This document shows, one piece after another, positions 1-9,122 of a DNA stretch of 64,000 bases. This DNA is from MAG-121220-bin8 sp965655865 (GTDB lineage Bacteria > Bacteroidota > Bacteroidia > Flavobacteriales > Flavobacteriaceae): positions 1 through 64,000 of the forward strand of contig CBFHJJ010000004.1 in the NCBI GenBank assembly GCA_965655865.1, in the 5' to 3' direction. The notes beneath the pieces were generated by a model that had not been told where the DNA came from, did no database searches, and was given only the letters and a program-made list of their open reading frames with translations. The stretch's first letter is position 1, and every line of letters starts with the position of its first letter. The position numbers and the translations under genes were made by a program.

Positions 1-1634
1 TTTAATTGACTATCAGTTTGAAAAATCATAGCATCAGCACTATTGAAAGTGTCAACTTCTTCTTTTGCTTTTTTATCTGATTCAGCATTAGCCTCAGCTT
101 CTTTTTTCATTTTTTCAATTTCTTCTTCTGACAATCCAGATGAAGCTTCAATTCTTATGTCTTGAGTTTTTCCTGTAGCTTTATCAGCGGCTGTTACATG
201 GATTAAACCATTAGCATCTATATCAAAAGTAACTTCAATTTGAGGAGTTCCTCTTGGGGCAGGTGGAATCCCGTCTAAATGAAATCTTCCAATAGTATTA
301 TTGTCTTTAGCCATTGGTCTCTCACCTTGTAAGACATGTATTTCTACTGAAGGTTGATTATCAGCAGCAGTTGAGAACACTTGAGATTTTTTAGTTGGAA
401 TCGTAGTGTTTGAATCTATTAATTTAGTCATAACACTTCCCATAGTTTCTATTCCAAGAGATAGAGGAGTTACATCTAAAAGCAATACATCTTTAACATC
501 TCCAGTCAAAACTCCTCCTTGAATTGCAGCACCAATAGCTACAACTTCGTCAGGGTTTACACCTTTTGAAGGTTTTTTACCGAAAAACTTTTCAACTTTC
601 TCTTGAATGACTGGAATTCTAGTTGAACCACCAACTAAAATAACTTCATCAATTTCATTAATGCTTAAACCAGCATCATCAATTGCTTTTTTAACTGGTT
701 CCATAGATCTTTTAACTAAATCACTTGTAAGTTGTTCAAATTTAGATCTTGTTAAAGAAACAACAAGATGCTTAGGACCTGAAGCAGTAGCAGTTATGTA
801 AGGAAGATTTATCTCAGTTTGAGTAGATGATGATAATTCAATTTTTGCTTTTTCTGCAGCTTCCTTTAACCTTTGAAGTGCCATTGGATCTTTTCTTAAA
901 TCAATATCCTCTTTCTTTTTAAAATCATCAGCTAAAAAACTAATAATTTCTTCATCAAAATCATCACCACCAAGTCTAGTATCACCATTAGTTGACAGAA
1001 CCTCAAAAACTCCGTCACCAAGTTCTAAAACTGAAATATCAAAAGTACCTCCTCCTAAATCATAAACAGCAATTTTTTGATCTTTTCCAGACTTATCAAG
1101 TCCATAAGCAAGAGCAGCAGCAGTAGGCTCATTAATAATTCTTTGAACTTTAAGTCCAGCAATTTCTCCCGCTTCTTTTGTTGCTTGTCTTTGGGCATCA
1201 TTAAAATATGCAGGGACAGTAACAACAGCTTCACTAACAGTATTTCCTAGATAATCCTCTGCAGTTTTTTTCATTTTTTGAAGTATCATAGCAGATAATT
1301 CTTGTGGAGTATATAATCTACCATCAATATCCACTCTTGCAGTATCATTATCCCCTTTAACTACTTTGTAAGCAGACCTATCAGCATCTTTTTTAGACTC
1401 GCTATACTTATTACCCATAAATCTTTTGACAGAAGCAATTGTTTTTGTTGGATTAGTAACAGCTTGTCTTTTAGCCGGGTCACCTACTTTAATTTCACCA
1501 CCTTCAACAAAAGCAATAACAGATGGTGTTGTTCTTTTACCCTCTGCATTAGGAATTACAACAGGTTCATTACCTTCCATTACTGAAACGCAAGAATTTG
1601 TAGTCCCCAAATCAATACCTATTATTTTACTCAT
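1..1634 (-). CDS. dnaK: Chaperone protein DnaK (Hsp70), 3' end cut by window edge
   Basis: DnaK is the cytoplasmic ATP-dependent Hsp70 chaperone that works with DnaJ and GrpE. The minus-strand frame opens at 1634 with [14 protein letters not shown], the first phosphate-binding loop of the Hsp70 ATPase, and continues with the DLGGGTFD loop and [14 protein letters not shown] before the substrate-binding domain ([14 protein letters not shown]). About 544 codons are present. The family is usually near 640 residues, so roughly 90 to 100 residues of the C-terminal lid lie beyond position 1. It is transcribed away from panB. A 13-bp palindrome (1694-1706) sits about 60 bp upstream of the start and may be a heat-shock operator. 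I see no clear housekeeping -7 element for this gene. Identity is very secure. Confidence 0.98.
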   Translation of the reverse strand, partial: MSKIIGIDLGTTNSCVSVMEGNEPVVIPNAEGKRTTPSVIAFVEGGEIKVGDPAKRQAVTNPTKTIASVKRFMGNKYSESKKDADRSAYKVVKGDNDTARVDIDGRLYTPQELSAMILQKMKKTAEDYLGNTVSEAVVTVPAYFNDAQRQATKEAGEIAGLKVQRIINEPTAAALAYGLDKSGKDQKIAVYDLGGGTFDISVLELGDGVFEVLSTNGDTRLGGDDFDEEIISFLADDFKKKEDIDLRKDPMALQRLKEAAEKAKIELSSSTQTEINLPYITATASGPKHLVVSLTRSKFEQLTSDLVKRSMEPVKKAIDDAGLSINEIDEVILVGGSTRIPVIQEKVEKFFGKKPSKGVNPDEVVAIGAAIQGGVLTGDVKDVLLLDVTPLSLGIETMGSVMTKLIDSNTTIPTKKSQVFSTAADNQPSVEIHVLQGERPMAKDNNTIGRFHLDGIPPAPRGTPQIEVTFDIDANGLIHVTAADKATGKTQDIRIEASSGLSEEEIEKMKKEAEANAESDKKAKEEVDTFNSADAMIFQTDSQL

Positions 1635-1693
1635 TTTATATTATTTATTTATTTACGACATATATTTCAATCATTATGCCATATTTATACACA

Positions 1694-1706
1694 TGACACT
1701 GTGTCA
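1694..1706. promoter_or_regulatory. 13-bp perfect palindrome upstream of dnaK
   Basis: TGACACTGTGTCA is a perfect inverted repeat with 6-bp arms around one central base, in the dnaK-panB intergenic region. It lies about 60 bp upstream of the dnaK start and directly beside the proposed panB -33 element. It does not resemble the CIRCE element of HrcA. A role as an operator for a heat-shock regulator is inference from position only. Confidence 0.4.
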
Positions 1707-1736
1707 GTTGTTATTTTTAAAATAAAATTACATTTG
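1707..1736 (+). promoter_or_regulatory. Predicted Bacteroidota-type promoter of panB
   Basis: GTTG at 1707-1710, an 18-nt spacer and TACATTTG at 1729-1736 fit the TTTG / TAnnTTTG pattern. The -7 element is a full match. Transcription would start near 1741, giving a leader of about 10 nt before the panB ATG at 1751. Confidence 0.55.
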
Positions 1737-1750
1737 TAAAAAAGTAAATT

Positions 1751-2563
1751 ATGTCAAAAAAAGAATATAAAAGAGTTACCACACACTCATTGAAAGAAAT
1801 GAAATCCAGAAATGAAAAGATTTCAATGCTAACTGGATATGATTATTCAATGGCAAAAATTATTGATAATTCAGGAATTGATATAATTTTAGTTGGAGAC
1901 TCTGCTTCTAACGTTATGGCAGGACATGAAACTACCTTGCCTATAACTTTGGATCAAATAATTTATCACGCTTCTTCCGTTGTAAGAGGAGTTGAAAGAG
2001 CGTTGGTAGTAGTAGATTTACCTTTTGGAAGTTATCAATCAAATTCAGGGGAAGCATTAAGATCTGCTATTAGAATAATGAAAGAATCTGGAGCTCATGC
2101 AGTCAAGATGGAGGGAGGATCTGAGATTAAAGAATCTATTGTAAGAATTTTAAATGCCGGTATTCCTGTAATGGGTCATCTTGGGTTAACACCACAATCT
2201 ATATATAAGTTTGGAACATATTCAGTAAGAGCAAAAGAGGAAGAAGAAGCTAAAAGATTAGTCGAAGACGCAAAACTTTTGGATGAATTAGGATGTTTTG
2301 GAATAGTATTAGAAAAAATACCAGCAAAAATTTCAAAAATAGTTTCTTCATCAATTTCAAGTCCAGTTATTGGTATTGGTGCTGGTTCTGATGTTGACGG
2401 ACAAGTGTTAGTAACTCACGATTTAGTTGGTTTGACAACAGAATTTAATCCAAGATTTTTAAGAAGGTATGTTGACTTAAATGATATAATGACTAAAGCA
2501 ATCAAAAATTATATTAAAGATGTTAAAAATGTAGATTTTCCAAATCAAGATGAGCAATATTAA
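1751..2563 (+). CDS. panB: 3-methyl-2-oxobutanoate hydroxymethyltransferase (ketopantoate hydroxymethyltransferase)
   Basis: PanB transfers a hydroxymethyl group from 5,10-methylene-THF to 2-oxoisovalerate, the first committed step of pantothenate and CoA synthesis. The 270-residue length is normal. Metal- and substrate-binding residues are in place: Asp50 in LVGDSAS, Asp89 in VVVDLPF, Glu121 in VKMEGG and the catalytic Glu188 in VLEKIPA. The gene has its own predicted promoter and overlaps the next gene by 14 nt, so the two are likely co-transcribed. The later CoA genes coaBC and coaE lie about 20 kb away in a different transcription unit. Confidence 0.97.
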   Translation: MSKKEYKRVTTHSLKEMKSRNEKISMLTGYDYSMAKIIDNSGIDIILVGDSASNVMAGHETTLPITLDQIIYHASSVVRGVERALVVVDLPFGSYQSNSGEALRSAIRIMKESGAHAVKMEGGSEIKESIVRILNAGIPVMGHLGLTPQSIYKFGTYSVRAKEEEEAKRLVEDAKLLDELGCFGIVLEKIPAKISKIVSSSISSPVIGIGAGSDVDGQVLVTHDLVGLTTEFNPRFLRRYVDLNDIMTKAIKNYIKDVKNVDFPNQDEQY

Positions 2564-3242
2564 TTTATTTGAAGTCAACATTTTGTTTGAAGACAATCAC
2601 TTAATTATAATAAATAAAAAACCTGGTGAATTAACTCAAGGAGATAAAACTAAAGACAAAACTTTAGGAGACAAAGTTAAAGATTACCTAAAAAAAAAAT
2701 ATAGTAAACCAGGAAATGTTTATTTAGGAATTACTCACAGATTAGACAGACCTACAAGTGGTATTATAATATTTACAAAAACATCAAAATCTCTTACAAG
2801 ATTAAACAAAATGTTTAAAGAAAATAGTATTAAAAAAACTTATTGGGCCATTGTAAATAAAATAGATGAATCTAACGAAATTAGACTTGAAGATTTTTTG
2901 TTGAAAAACAATAAACAAAATAAATCTTACGTTAAAAGTGATAAAAACGTTAATGCAAAAAAGTCAATTTTATATTATAAACAAATACACACTCTTGACA
3001 AATACTCTCTACTTGAAATTAGATTAGAAACAGGAAGACATCATCAAATAAGAACACAGCTTTCCAATAGAGGAATGGCAATAAAGGGAGATTTAAAATA
3101 TGGTTTTCCAAGATCAAACAAAGACGGAAGTATACATCTTCATTCAAGAAAAATTGAATTTCAACATCCAGTTTCTAAAAAGACAATCAAAATAACTGCG
3201 GATCCCCCAAAAAATGTCATTTGGGATTTATGTTATAATTAG
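2550..3242 (+). CDS. RluA-family RNA pseudouridine synthase
   Basis: This cytoplasmic enzyme is predicted to isomerise uridine to pseudouridine in rRNA or tRNA. The signature HRLDRPTSG carries the catalytic aspartate at residue 66, and [10 protein letters not shown] further on is the second conserved RluA-family block. At 230 residues there is no N-terminal S4 domain; the protein is essentially the catalytic domain alone. It overlaps panB by 14 nt, suggesting translational coupling. The exact RNA target cannot be read from the sequence; a 23S rRNA or tRNA site is equally possible. Confidence 0.93.
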   Translation: MSNINLFEVNILFEDNHLIIINKKPGELTQGDKTKDKTLGDKVKDYLKKKYSKPGNVYLGITHRLDRPTSGIIIFTKTSKSLTRLNKMFKENSIKKTYWAIVNKIDESNEIRLEDFLLKNNKQNKSYVKSDKNVNAKKSILYYKQIHTLDKYSLLEIRLETGRHHQIRTQLSNRGMAIKGDLKYGFPRSNKDGSIHLHSRKIEFQHPVSKKTIKITADPPKNVIWDLCYN

Positions 3243-3311
3243 TATAATTATTACATAAAATATTTACTCAGTTTTATTACTTTTACATCTTATGCTTTAC
3301 TTAAAAAATAA

Positions 3312-4463
3312 ATGGCAAAAGAATTTGTAAAAATTTTTGACACAACACTAAGAGATGGAGAACAAGTTCCAGGGTGTAAATTAAACACTTCTCAAAAGCT
3401 TGTTATTGCCAAAAGACTGGATAAATTAGGAGTCGACGTCATTGAAGCTGGCTTTCCTGTTTCAAGTCCTGGAGATTTTAAATCTGTTGTAGAAATTTCA
3501 AATATTGTGGAAAATGCTACCGTATGTGGACTTACTAGAGCTGTAAAAAACGATATTGAAGTTGCTGCAAACGCTTTAAAAACAGCTAGACGTCCTAGAA
3601 TACATACTGGGATAGGTACATCTGACTCACACATTGAACATAAATTCAAGTCATCAAGAGAAAAAATTATAGAAATAGGATCCCAAGCTGTAAAGTATGC
3701 CAAAACTTTTGTAGAGGATGTAGAATTCTATGCCGAAGATGCAGGAAGAACTGACAACGAGTTTTTAGCTAGAGTGTGTGAAAAAATGATTGAATCAGGT
3801 GCAACTGTATTAAATATTCCTGATACTACTGGTTATTGTTTGCCTTATGAATACGGAGAGAAAATAAAATATTTAATTGAAAACGTAAAAAATATTCATA
3901 AAGCTACAATTTCATGTCATTGCCATAATGACTTGGGCTTAGCTACTGCTAATTCAATTGCTGGAATCATTAATGGAGCTAGACAAATTGAATGCACAAT
4001 AAATGGTATTGGAGAAAGGGCTGGAAATACTTCTCTTGAAGAAGTAGTTATGATAATGAGACAACATCCTAATTTAAATTTAGATACTAATATAAATTCT
4101 AAATTACTTTTTAATACAAGTAATTTAGTTTCCGAAGGAATGGGAATGCCCGTTCAACCTAACAAAGCAATTGTTGGTGCAAATGCTTTTGCTCATAGTT
4201 CTGGAATTCACCAAGATGGTGTAATTAAAAATAGAGAAACTTATGAAATCATTAACCCATTAGATGTTGGAGTAAATGAATCAGCTATCATTCTTACAGC
4301 AAGAAGCGGTAGAGCAGCTTTAGCTTACAGAGCTAAAAAGATTGGATATGACCTTTCTAAAAATGAATTAGATTTAATTTATCCAGAATTTCTGAAATTT
4401 GCAGATATAAAAAAAGAAGTCACCGACGAGGATATTCCACTAATTATTAAAAAATCTTTATAA
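3312..4463 (+). CDS. leuA: 2-isopropylmalate synthase, short form without regulatory domain
   Basis: LeuA condenses acetyl-CoA with 2-oxoisovalerate to 2-isopropylmalate, the entry step of leucine synthesis. The TIM-barrel signature [12 protein letters not shown] is at residues 10-21, and metal-binding HCHNDLGLA lies near residue 203. The protein stops at 383 residues, whereas full-length LeuA is about 500 to 520, so the C-terminal leucine-binding LeuA-dimer domain is absent. The gene opens the leu operon, 13 nt before leuC. A second LeuA-family gene downstream (6481-8001) does have the regulatory domain. The short form may be feedback-insensitive, or may depend on its paralogue; that is inference. 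Confidence 0.93.
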   Translation: MAKEFVKIFDTTLRDGEQVPGCKLNTSQKLVIAKRLDKLGVDVIEAGFPVSSPGDFKSVVEISNIVENATVCGLTRAVKNDIEVAANALKTARRPRIHTGIGTSDSHIEHKFKSSREKIIEIGSQAVKYAKTFVEDVEFYAEDAGRTDNEFLARVCEKMIESGATVLNIPDTTGYCLPYEYGEKIKYLIENVKNIHKATISCHCHNDLGLATANSIAGIINGARQIECTINGIGERAGNTSLEEVVMIMRQHPNLNLDTNINSKLLFNTSNLVSEGMGMPVQPNKAIVGANAFAHSSGIHQDGVIKNRETYEIINPLDVGVNESAIILTARSGRAALAYRAKKIGYDLSKNELDLIYPEFLKFADIKKEVTDEDIPLIIKKSL

Positions 4464-4476
4464 AATATATATTAAA

Positions 4477-5871
4477 ATGAGTAAAACCTTATTTGATAAA
4501 GTTTGGGACTCGCATGTAGTTCATAAAATTAAAGATGGACCTGATGTTCTATTTATAGATAGACACATGGTTCATGAAGTAACTAGTCCAGTAGCTTTTT
4601 TAGGACTAAAAAAAAGAGGAATTAAAGTTTTATTTCCTGAAAAAACATTTGCAACAGCTGATCACAACACTCCAACTGTAAATCAACATTTACCAGTAAA
4701 AGATCCACTTTCTGCTAATCAATTACTAGCTCTAGAAAAGAACTCGGAATTACATGGTATTTCGTATTGGGGATTAGGCCACGAAAAAAATGGAATTGTT
4801 CATGTTGTCGGTCCTGAATACGGAATAACTCAACCAGGCGCAACCATAGTTTGTGGCGATTCTCATACATCAACACATGGTGCATTTGGAGCAATAGCAT
4901 TTGGAATAGGAACATCTGAGGTTGAAATGGTTTTATCGACTCAATGTATTATGCAGCCAAAGCCAAAAAAAATGAGAATTACAATTGACGGCAAACTTAG
5001 TAAAGGAGTTAGTCCAAAAGATGTTGCTCTTTTTATTATATCAAAACTTTCCACATCTGGTGCAACAGGTTATTTTGTTGAATATTCAGGTGAGGTTTTT
5101 AGAGATATGTCTATGGAGGGCAGAATGACAGTTTGTAACTTAAGTATAGAAATGGGAGCAAGAGGAGGAATGATTGCTCCTGACAGTAAAACCTTTGATT
5201 ACATAAAAAACAGAGAGTTTACTCCTAAAAATACAAACTGGATTAAAGCTATGCAGTATTGGGAAACATTAGAATCAGATCAAGATGCTGTTTTTGATAA
5301 AGAATTAAAATTTGATGGTGAATTAATAAATCCCATGATAACATATGGAACAAACCCAGGAATGGGTATAGGTATTTCAAAAGAAATTCCTCTAGCAAAA
5401 AATCAAGATGGCGGCATAGAAACTTACAAAAAATCACTTAACTACATGAATTTTGATGAAGGTCAAAGTATGATTGGTAAAAATATTGATTTTGTCTTTT
5501 TAGGTAGCTGTACAAATGGAAGAATTGAAGATTTTAGAGAATTTACTAAAATTATTAAAGGAAGAAAAAAAGCATCAAATGTTACAGCATGGTTGGTGCC
5601 AGGTTCACACCAAGTAGAAAAAGCCATAAAAGACGAGGGATTACTAGATATACTAACCGAGTCAGGCTTTGAACTTAGAGAACCAGGATGTTCCGCTTGT
5701 TTAGCAATGAATGATGATAAAATTCCCTCCGGTAAATATGCAGTAAGCACTTCAAATAGAAATTTTGAAGGTAGACAAGGACCAGGTTCTAGAACATTAT
5801 TAGCTAGCCCTTTAGTTGCTGCCGCTGCTGCTATTACAGGAAAGATAACAGATCCAAGAACATTATATTAA
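4477..5871 (+). CDS. leuC: 3-isopropylmalate dehydratase, large subunit
   Basis: LeuC is the [4Fe-4S] aconitase-like large subunit that, with LeuD, isomerises 2- to 3-isopropylmalate. The cluster cysteines are visible in GSCTNGR (near residue 345) and PGCSAC (near 405 and 408). [13 protein letters not shown], a hallmark of the aconitase superfamily, lies near residue 130. The 464 residues match the usual length. It sits between leuA and leuD with gaps of 13 and 3 nt, clearly one operon. Confidence 0.98.
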   Translation: MSKTLFDKVWDSHVVHKIKDGPDVLFIDRHMVHEVTSPVAFLGLKKRGIKVLFPEKTFATADHNTPTVNQHLPVKDPLSANQLLALEKNSELHGISYWGLGHEKNGIVHVVGPEYGITQPGATIVCGDSHTSTHGAFGAIAFGIGTSEVEMVLSTQCIMQPKPKKMRITIDGKLSKGVSPKDVALFIISKLSTSGATGYFVEYSGEVFRDMSMEGRMTVCNLSIEMGARGGMIAPDSKTFDYIKNREFTPKNTNWIKAMQYWETLESDQDAVFDKELKFDGELINPMITYGTNPGMGIGISKEIPLAKNQDGGIETYKKSLNYMNFDEGQSMIGKNIDFVFLGSCTNGRIEDFREFTKIIKGRKKASNVTAWLVPGSHQVEKAIKDEGLLDILTESGFELREPGCSACLAMNDDKIPSGKYAVSTSNRNFEGRQGPGSRTLLASPLVAAAAAITGKITDPRTLY

Positions 5872-5874
5872 GAT

Positions 5875-6471
5875 ATGGCTTACGAAAAATTTAAAATATT
5901 AAAAAGCAACTGTGTTCCTCTTCCTATTGAAAATGTTGATACTGATCAAATAATTCCTGCTAGATTTCTTAAAGCTACAGAGAGAATTGGTTTTGGCGAT
6001 AATTTATTTAGAGACTGGAGATACAACTCTGATAACACACCAAAAAAAGATTTTGTTTTAAATAATAAAAAGTTTGATGGAAAAATTTTAGTTGGAGGAA
6101 AAAATTTTGGATCAGGATCCTCTAGAGAACATGCTGCCTGGTCAATTTATGATTATGGTTTTAGATGTGTTATATCAAGTTTTTTTGCTGATATATTTAG
6201 GGGCAATTGTTTAAATATTGGAGTTTTACCAGTCCAAGTATCCTCAGGATTTCTAGATAAAATATTTAAAGTTGTTTTTGATGATCCAAAATCTGAAATC
6301 ATTGTAAATCTTCCAGAACAAACTGTGACGATTGTGAAATTAAATATTTCAGAATCATTTGAAATAAACTCATACAAAAAAGAAAACATGTTAAATGGTT
6401 ATGACGATATTGATTATTTAATGAATATTAAGGATAGTATAAAAAAGTTTTCCAAAACAACCCCTCTATAA
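5875..6471 (+). CDS. leuD: 3-isopropylmalate dehydratase, small subunit
   Basis: LeuD forms the swivel domain of isopropylmalate isomerase and completes the active site of LeuC. NVDTDQIIPARFLK near the N-terminus and GSGSSREHAAW near residue 80 are family signatures. Length is 198 residues, as expected. It starts 3 nt after leuC and is followed 9 nt later by the second LeuA-like gene. Confidence 0.97.
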   Translation: MAYEKFKILKSNCVPLPIENVDTDQIIPARFLKATERIGFGDNLFRDWRYNSDNTPKKDFVLNNKKFDGKILVGGKNFGSGSSREHAAWSIYDYGFRCVISSFFADIFRGNCLNIGVLPVQVSSGFLDKIFKVVFDDPKSEIIVNLPEQTVTIVKLNISESFEINSYKKENMLNGYDDIDYLMNIKDSIKKFSKTTPL

Positions 6472-6480
6472 TTTTAAAAA

Positions 6481-8001
6481 ATGGTTAGACACGTTGAAAT
6501 AATGGACACTACTTTAAGGGACGGTGAACAAACTTCAGGGATGTCTTTTACTTCATCTGAAAAATTAGCTATCGCTAAATTATTAATTGAGGAATTAAAA
6601 ATTGATAGAATTGAAGTAGCTTCAGCTAGAGTTTCAAAAGGTGAATTTGAAGCTGTCAGGAAAATTACAGAATGGGCTAAAGAAAAAAATTTTTTAAAAA
6701 AAATTGAAATTCTTACTTTTCTTGACAATAATATTTCACTAGAATGGTTGATACGATCAGGAGCTAGAGTACAAAATTTACTAACTAAAGGGTCATTAAA
6801 TCACTTAACTTACCAAATAAAACAAACACCAAAGGATTATTTTAAATCTGTAACTAAAGCTGTAAATGAAGCAAATAATAAAGGTGTTATAACTAATATT
6901 TATTTAGAAGATTGGAGTAATGGTATGAGAAACTCCAAAGATTTTGTTTTTGAGTATTTAGACATTATCAGTAAGTTACCTGTCAAAAGAGTTTTGCTAC
7001 CTGATACTCTAGGCATACTTAGTCCAGACGAAACTTTTAATTATATTTCAATAATTGTAAAAAAGTTTCCTGAAATGCATTTTGATTTTCATGCTCACAA
7101 CGACTATGATTTGAGTGTTTCTAATGTAATCGAAGGATTAAAAGCCGGATGCCAAGGTCTACATTTGACCGTGAATGGAATGGGAGAAAGAGCTGGTAAC
7201 GCACCAATGGCAAGTGTAGCTGCAGTAATAAGAGACTTTTTACCTGATATCAAAATTAATTTAAAAGAAAAGTCTTTATACAAAGTTAGTCGATTAGTGT
7301 CAGCATTTACTGGATTTAGAATACCAGCAAACAAACCTATAGTAGGTGATAATGTTTTTACTCAAACAGCTGGAATTCATGCCGACGGTGACAGTAAAAA
7401 AAACCTATACTTTAATGATTTACTTCCTGAAAGATTTGGTAGAAAAAGAAAATATGCATTGGGTAAAACTTCAGGAAAGGCAAATATTAAAAAAAACTTA
7501 CAAGAACTAGGGCTTACATTAAATGAAGAAAATATAAAAAAAGTAACGAATAGAATAATTGAACTTGGTGATAAAAAAGAAAAAGTAACTGCAGAAGATT
7601 TACCTTACATAATTTCAGATGTGATAAATAGTGTAAATTTTAAAAATAATGTAATCATCGAATCTTACTTATTAAATCATAAAAAAGGGCATAAACCCTC
7701 TGCGGAAGTTGAATTAAATATTAATGGTAAGAAATTTTTCGAAAAAGGATCAGGTGACGGGCAATTTGATGCATTTATAAATGCTATAAAAAAAATATAT
7801 GTTCATAATAAATTTAAACTCCCTGAACTTATAGATTATTCAGTAACAATTCCACCTGGAAGTAATTCTGATGCTTTATGTGAAACAATTATTACATGGA
7901 AAAATAATGATAAAGAATTTGTTACTAGAGGTTTAGATTCAGATCAAACTGTTTCAGCTATCAAATCAACAGAAAAAATGTTAAATATTATATCAAATTA
8001 G
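6481..8001 (+). CDS. LeuA-family synthase with C-terminal regulatory domain (isopropylmalate or citramalate synthase)
   Basis: This 506-residue protein has the same [12 protein letters not shown] signature and metal-binding HAHNDYDL block as LeuA. Unlike the short LeuA of this operon it carries a C-terminal LeuA-dimer (allosteric) domain from about residue 375 onward, ending in PPGSNSDALCETIITW and GLDSDQTVSAI. It sits in the leu operon between leuD and leuB. It may be a second, feedback-regulated 2-isopropylmalate synthase, or a citramalate synthase that makes 2-oxobutyrate from pyruvate for isoleucine. The sequence does not settle this. In the citramalate case LeuC, LeuD and LeuB would serve both pathways, which would explain its position. 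Confidence 0.85.
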   Translation: MVRHVEIMDTTLRDGEQTSGMSFTSSEKLAIAKLLIEELKIDRIEVASARVSKGEFEAVRKITEWAKEKNFLKKIEILTFLDNNISLEWLIRSGARVQNLLTKGSLNHLTYQIKQTPKDYFKSVTKAVNEANNKGVITNIYLEDWSNGMRNSKDFVFEYLDIISKLPVKRVLLPDTLGILSPDETFNYISIIVKKFPEMHFDFHAHNDYDLSVSNVIEGLKAGCQGLHLTVNGMGERAGNAPMASVAAVIRDFLPDIKINLKEKSLYKVSRLVSAFTGFRIPANKPIVGDNVFTQTAGIHADGDSKKNLYFNDLLPERFGRKRKYALGKTSGKANIKKNLQELGLTLNEENIKKVTNRIIELGDKKEKVTAEDLPYIISDVINSVNFKNNVIIESYLLNHKKGHKPSAEVELNINGKKFFEKGSGDGQFDAFINAIKKIYVHNKFKLPELIDYSVTIPPGSNSDALCETIITWKNNDKEFVTRGLDSDQTVSAIKSTEKMLNIISN

Positions 8002-8006
8002 TAAAT

Positions 8007-9068
8007 ATGAAATTAAATATAGCTCTATTACCTGGCGATGGTATAGGACCTGAAGTTATAGAACAAGCGGTTAAAGTTTCAGATGCAATTGCAAAAAAAT
8101 TTAATCACACCATTAATTGGATGCACGCCCTTACAGGAGCGGCAGCTATAGATGCTGTTGGTGAACCTTATCCAAAAGAGACACATGAAATTTGTTTAAA
8201 AGCAGATGCTATATTATTTGGAGCAATAGGTCATCCGAAATTCGACAATAATCCTAGTGCTAAAGTAAGACCTGAACAAGGGCTTTTAAAAATGAGAAAA
8301 GATTTAGGATTATTTGCAAATGTTAGACCAACATTCACATTTCCTTCTTTAATTGATAAATCACCATTAAAAAAAGAGCGAATTGAGGGAACTAATTTAA
8401 TTTTTTTAAGAGAATTAACAGGCGGTATTTACTTTGGAAAAAGAGGAAGACTTGATAATGGGAATACAGCATTTGACACTTGCACCTATACAAGGGAAGA
8501 AATAAAAAGATTAGCTATTAAAGGTTTTGAACTAGCAATGAAGAGATCGAACAGATTGTGCTGTGTCGATAAAGCTAATGTACTTGAATCATCGAGACTT
8601 TGGAGAGAAACTGTTCAATCTTTAGAAAAAGACTACCCATCAGTTGAGGTAAGTTATGAATTTGTAGACGCAGTAGCTATGAGACTTGTTCAGTGGCCTA
8701 ATTCATATGACGTATTGATTACTGAAAATTTATTTGGGGATATATTAACAGATGAAGCATCAGTAATTTCCGGGTCTATGGGTTTAATGCCTTCAGCTTC
8801 TGTTGGCCTTAAAACATCACTTTACGAACCAATTCACGGATCTTACCCTCAAGCAGCAGGAAAAAACATAGCTAATCCTTTAGCAACAATTTTATCAGCT
8901 GCAATGATGTTTGAAGATGCTTTTAATCTTCAAAAGGAAGCTGATTTAATTAGAAGTGTAGTAAACTCATCACTTAAACAATCAATTGTTTCAGAAGATT
9001 TAGCAGACGGAAACAAATCTTATAAAACAAGTGAAATAGGAGATTGGTTAGTTAAAGAAATTACATAA
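8007..9068 (+). CDS. leuB: 3-isopropylmalate dehydrogenase
   Basis: LeuB oxidises and decarboxylates 3-isopropylmalate to 2-oxoisocaproate with NAD. The N-terminal LLPGDGIGPEV, the ELTGGIYFG block and GSAPDI-region equivalent EPIHGSYPQAAGKNIANPLA are present, and the 353-residue length is standard. It is the last gene of the leu operon, 5 nt after the second LeuA-like gene. A strong bidirectional terminator begins at its stop codon, and the convergent rpsA lies beyond. Confidence 0.98.
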   Translation: MKLNIALLPGDGIGPEVIEQAVKVSDAIAKKFNHTINWMHALTGAAAIDAVGEPYPKETHEICLKADAILFGAIGHPKFDNNPSAKVRPEQGLLKMRKDLGLFANVRPTFTFPSLIDKSPLKKERIEGTNLIFLRELTGGIYFGKRGRLDNGNTAFDTCTYTREEIKRLAIKGFELAMKRSNRLCCVDKANVLESSRLWRETVQSLEKDYPSVEVSYEFVDAVAMRLVQWPNSYDVLITENLFGDILTDEASVISGSMGLMPSASVGLKTSLYEPIHGSYPQAAGKNIANPLATILSAAMMFEDAFNLQKEADLIRSVVNSSLKQSIVSEDLADGNKSYKTSEIGDWLVKEIT

Positions 9069-9101
9069 AAAAAAAGCATCTTAATTAAGATGCTTTTTTT
9101 T
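9068..9101. terminator. Bidirectional intrinsic terminator between leuB and rpsA
   Basis: GCATCTT (9076-9082) and AAGATGC (9087-9093) form a perfect 7-bp stem around an AATT loop. The stem is flanked by an A-run on the left and a T-run on the right, so the hairpin ends in U-tracts on both strands. It can therefore terminate both the leu operon and the lon-cmk-rpsA side. Confidence 0.88.
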
Positions 9102-9122
9102 AAAATATGATTAAAAGAAATT

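Noticed and set aside
1640..1656. TTTA microsatellite-like run in the dnaK leader
   Set aside because: Short low-complexity AT sequence without pairing potential or conserved features that I can support.
3292..3330. Twelve-codon ORF with three leucine codons overlapping the leuA start, a possible leader peptide
   Set aside because: No terminator/antiterminator hairpin accompanies it, and CTT/TTA/TTG codons are expected by chance in AT-rich DNA.
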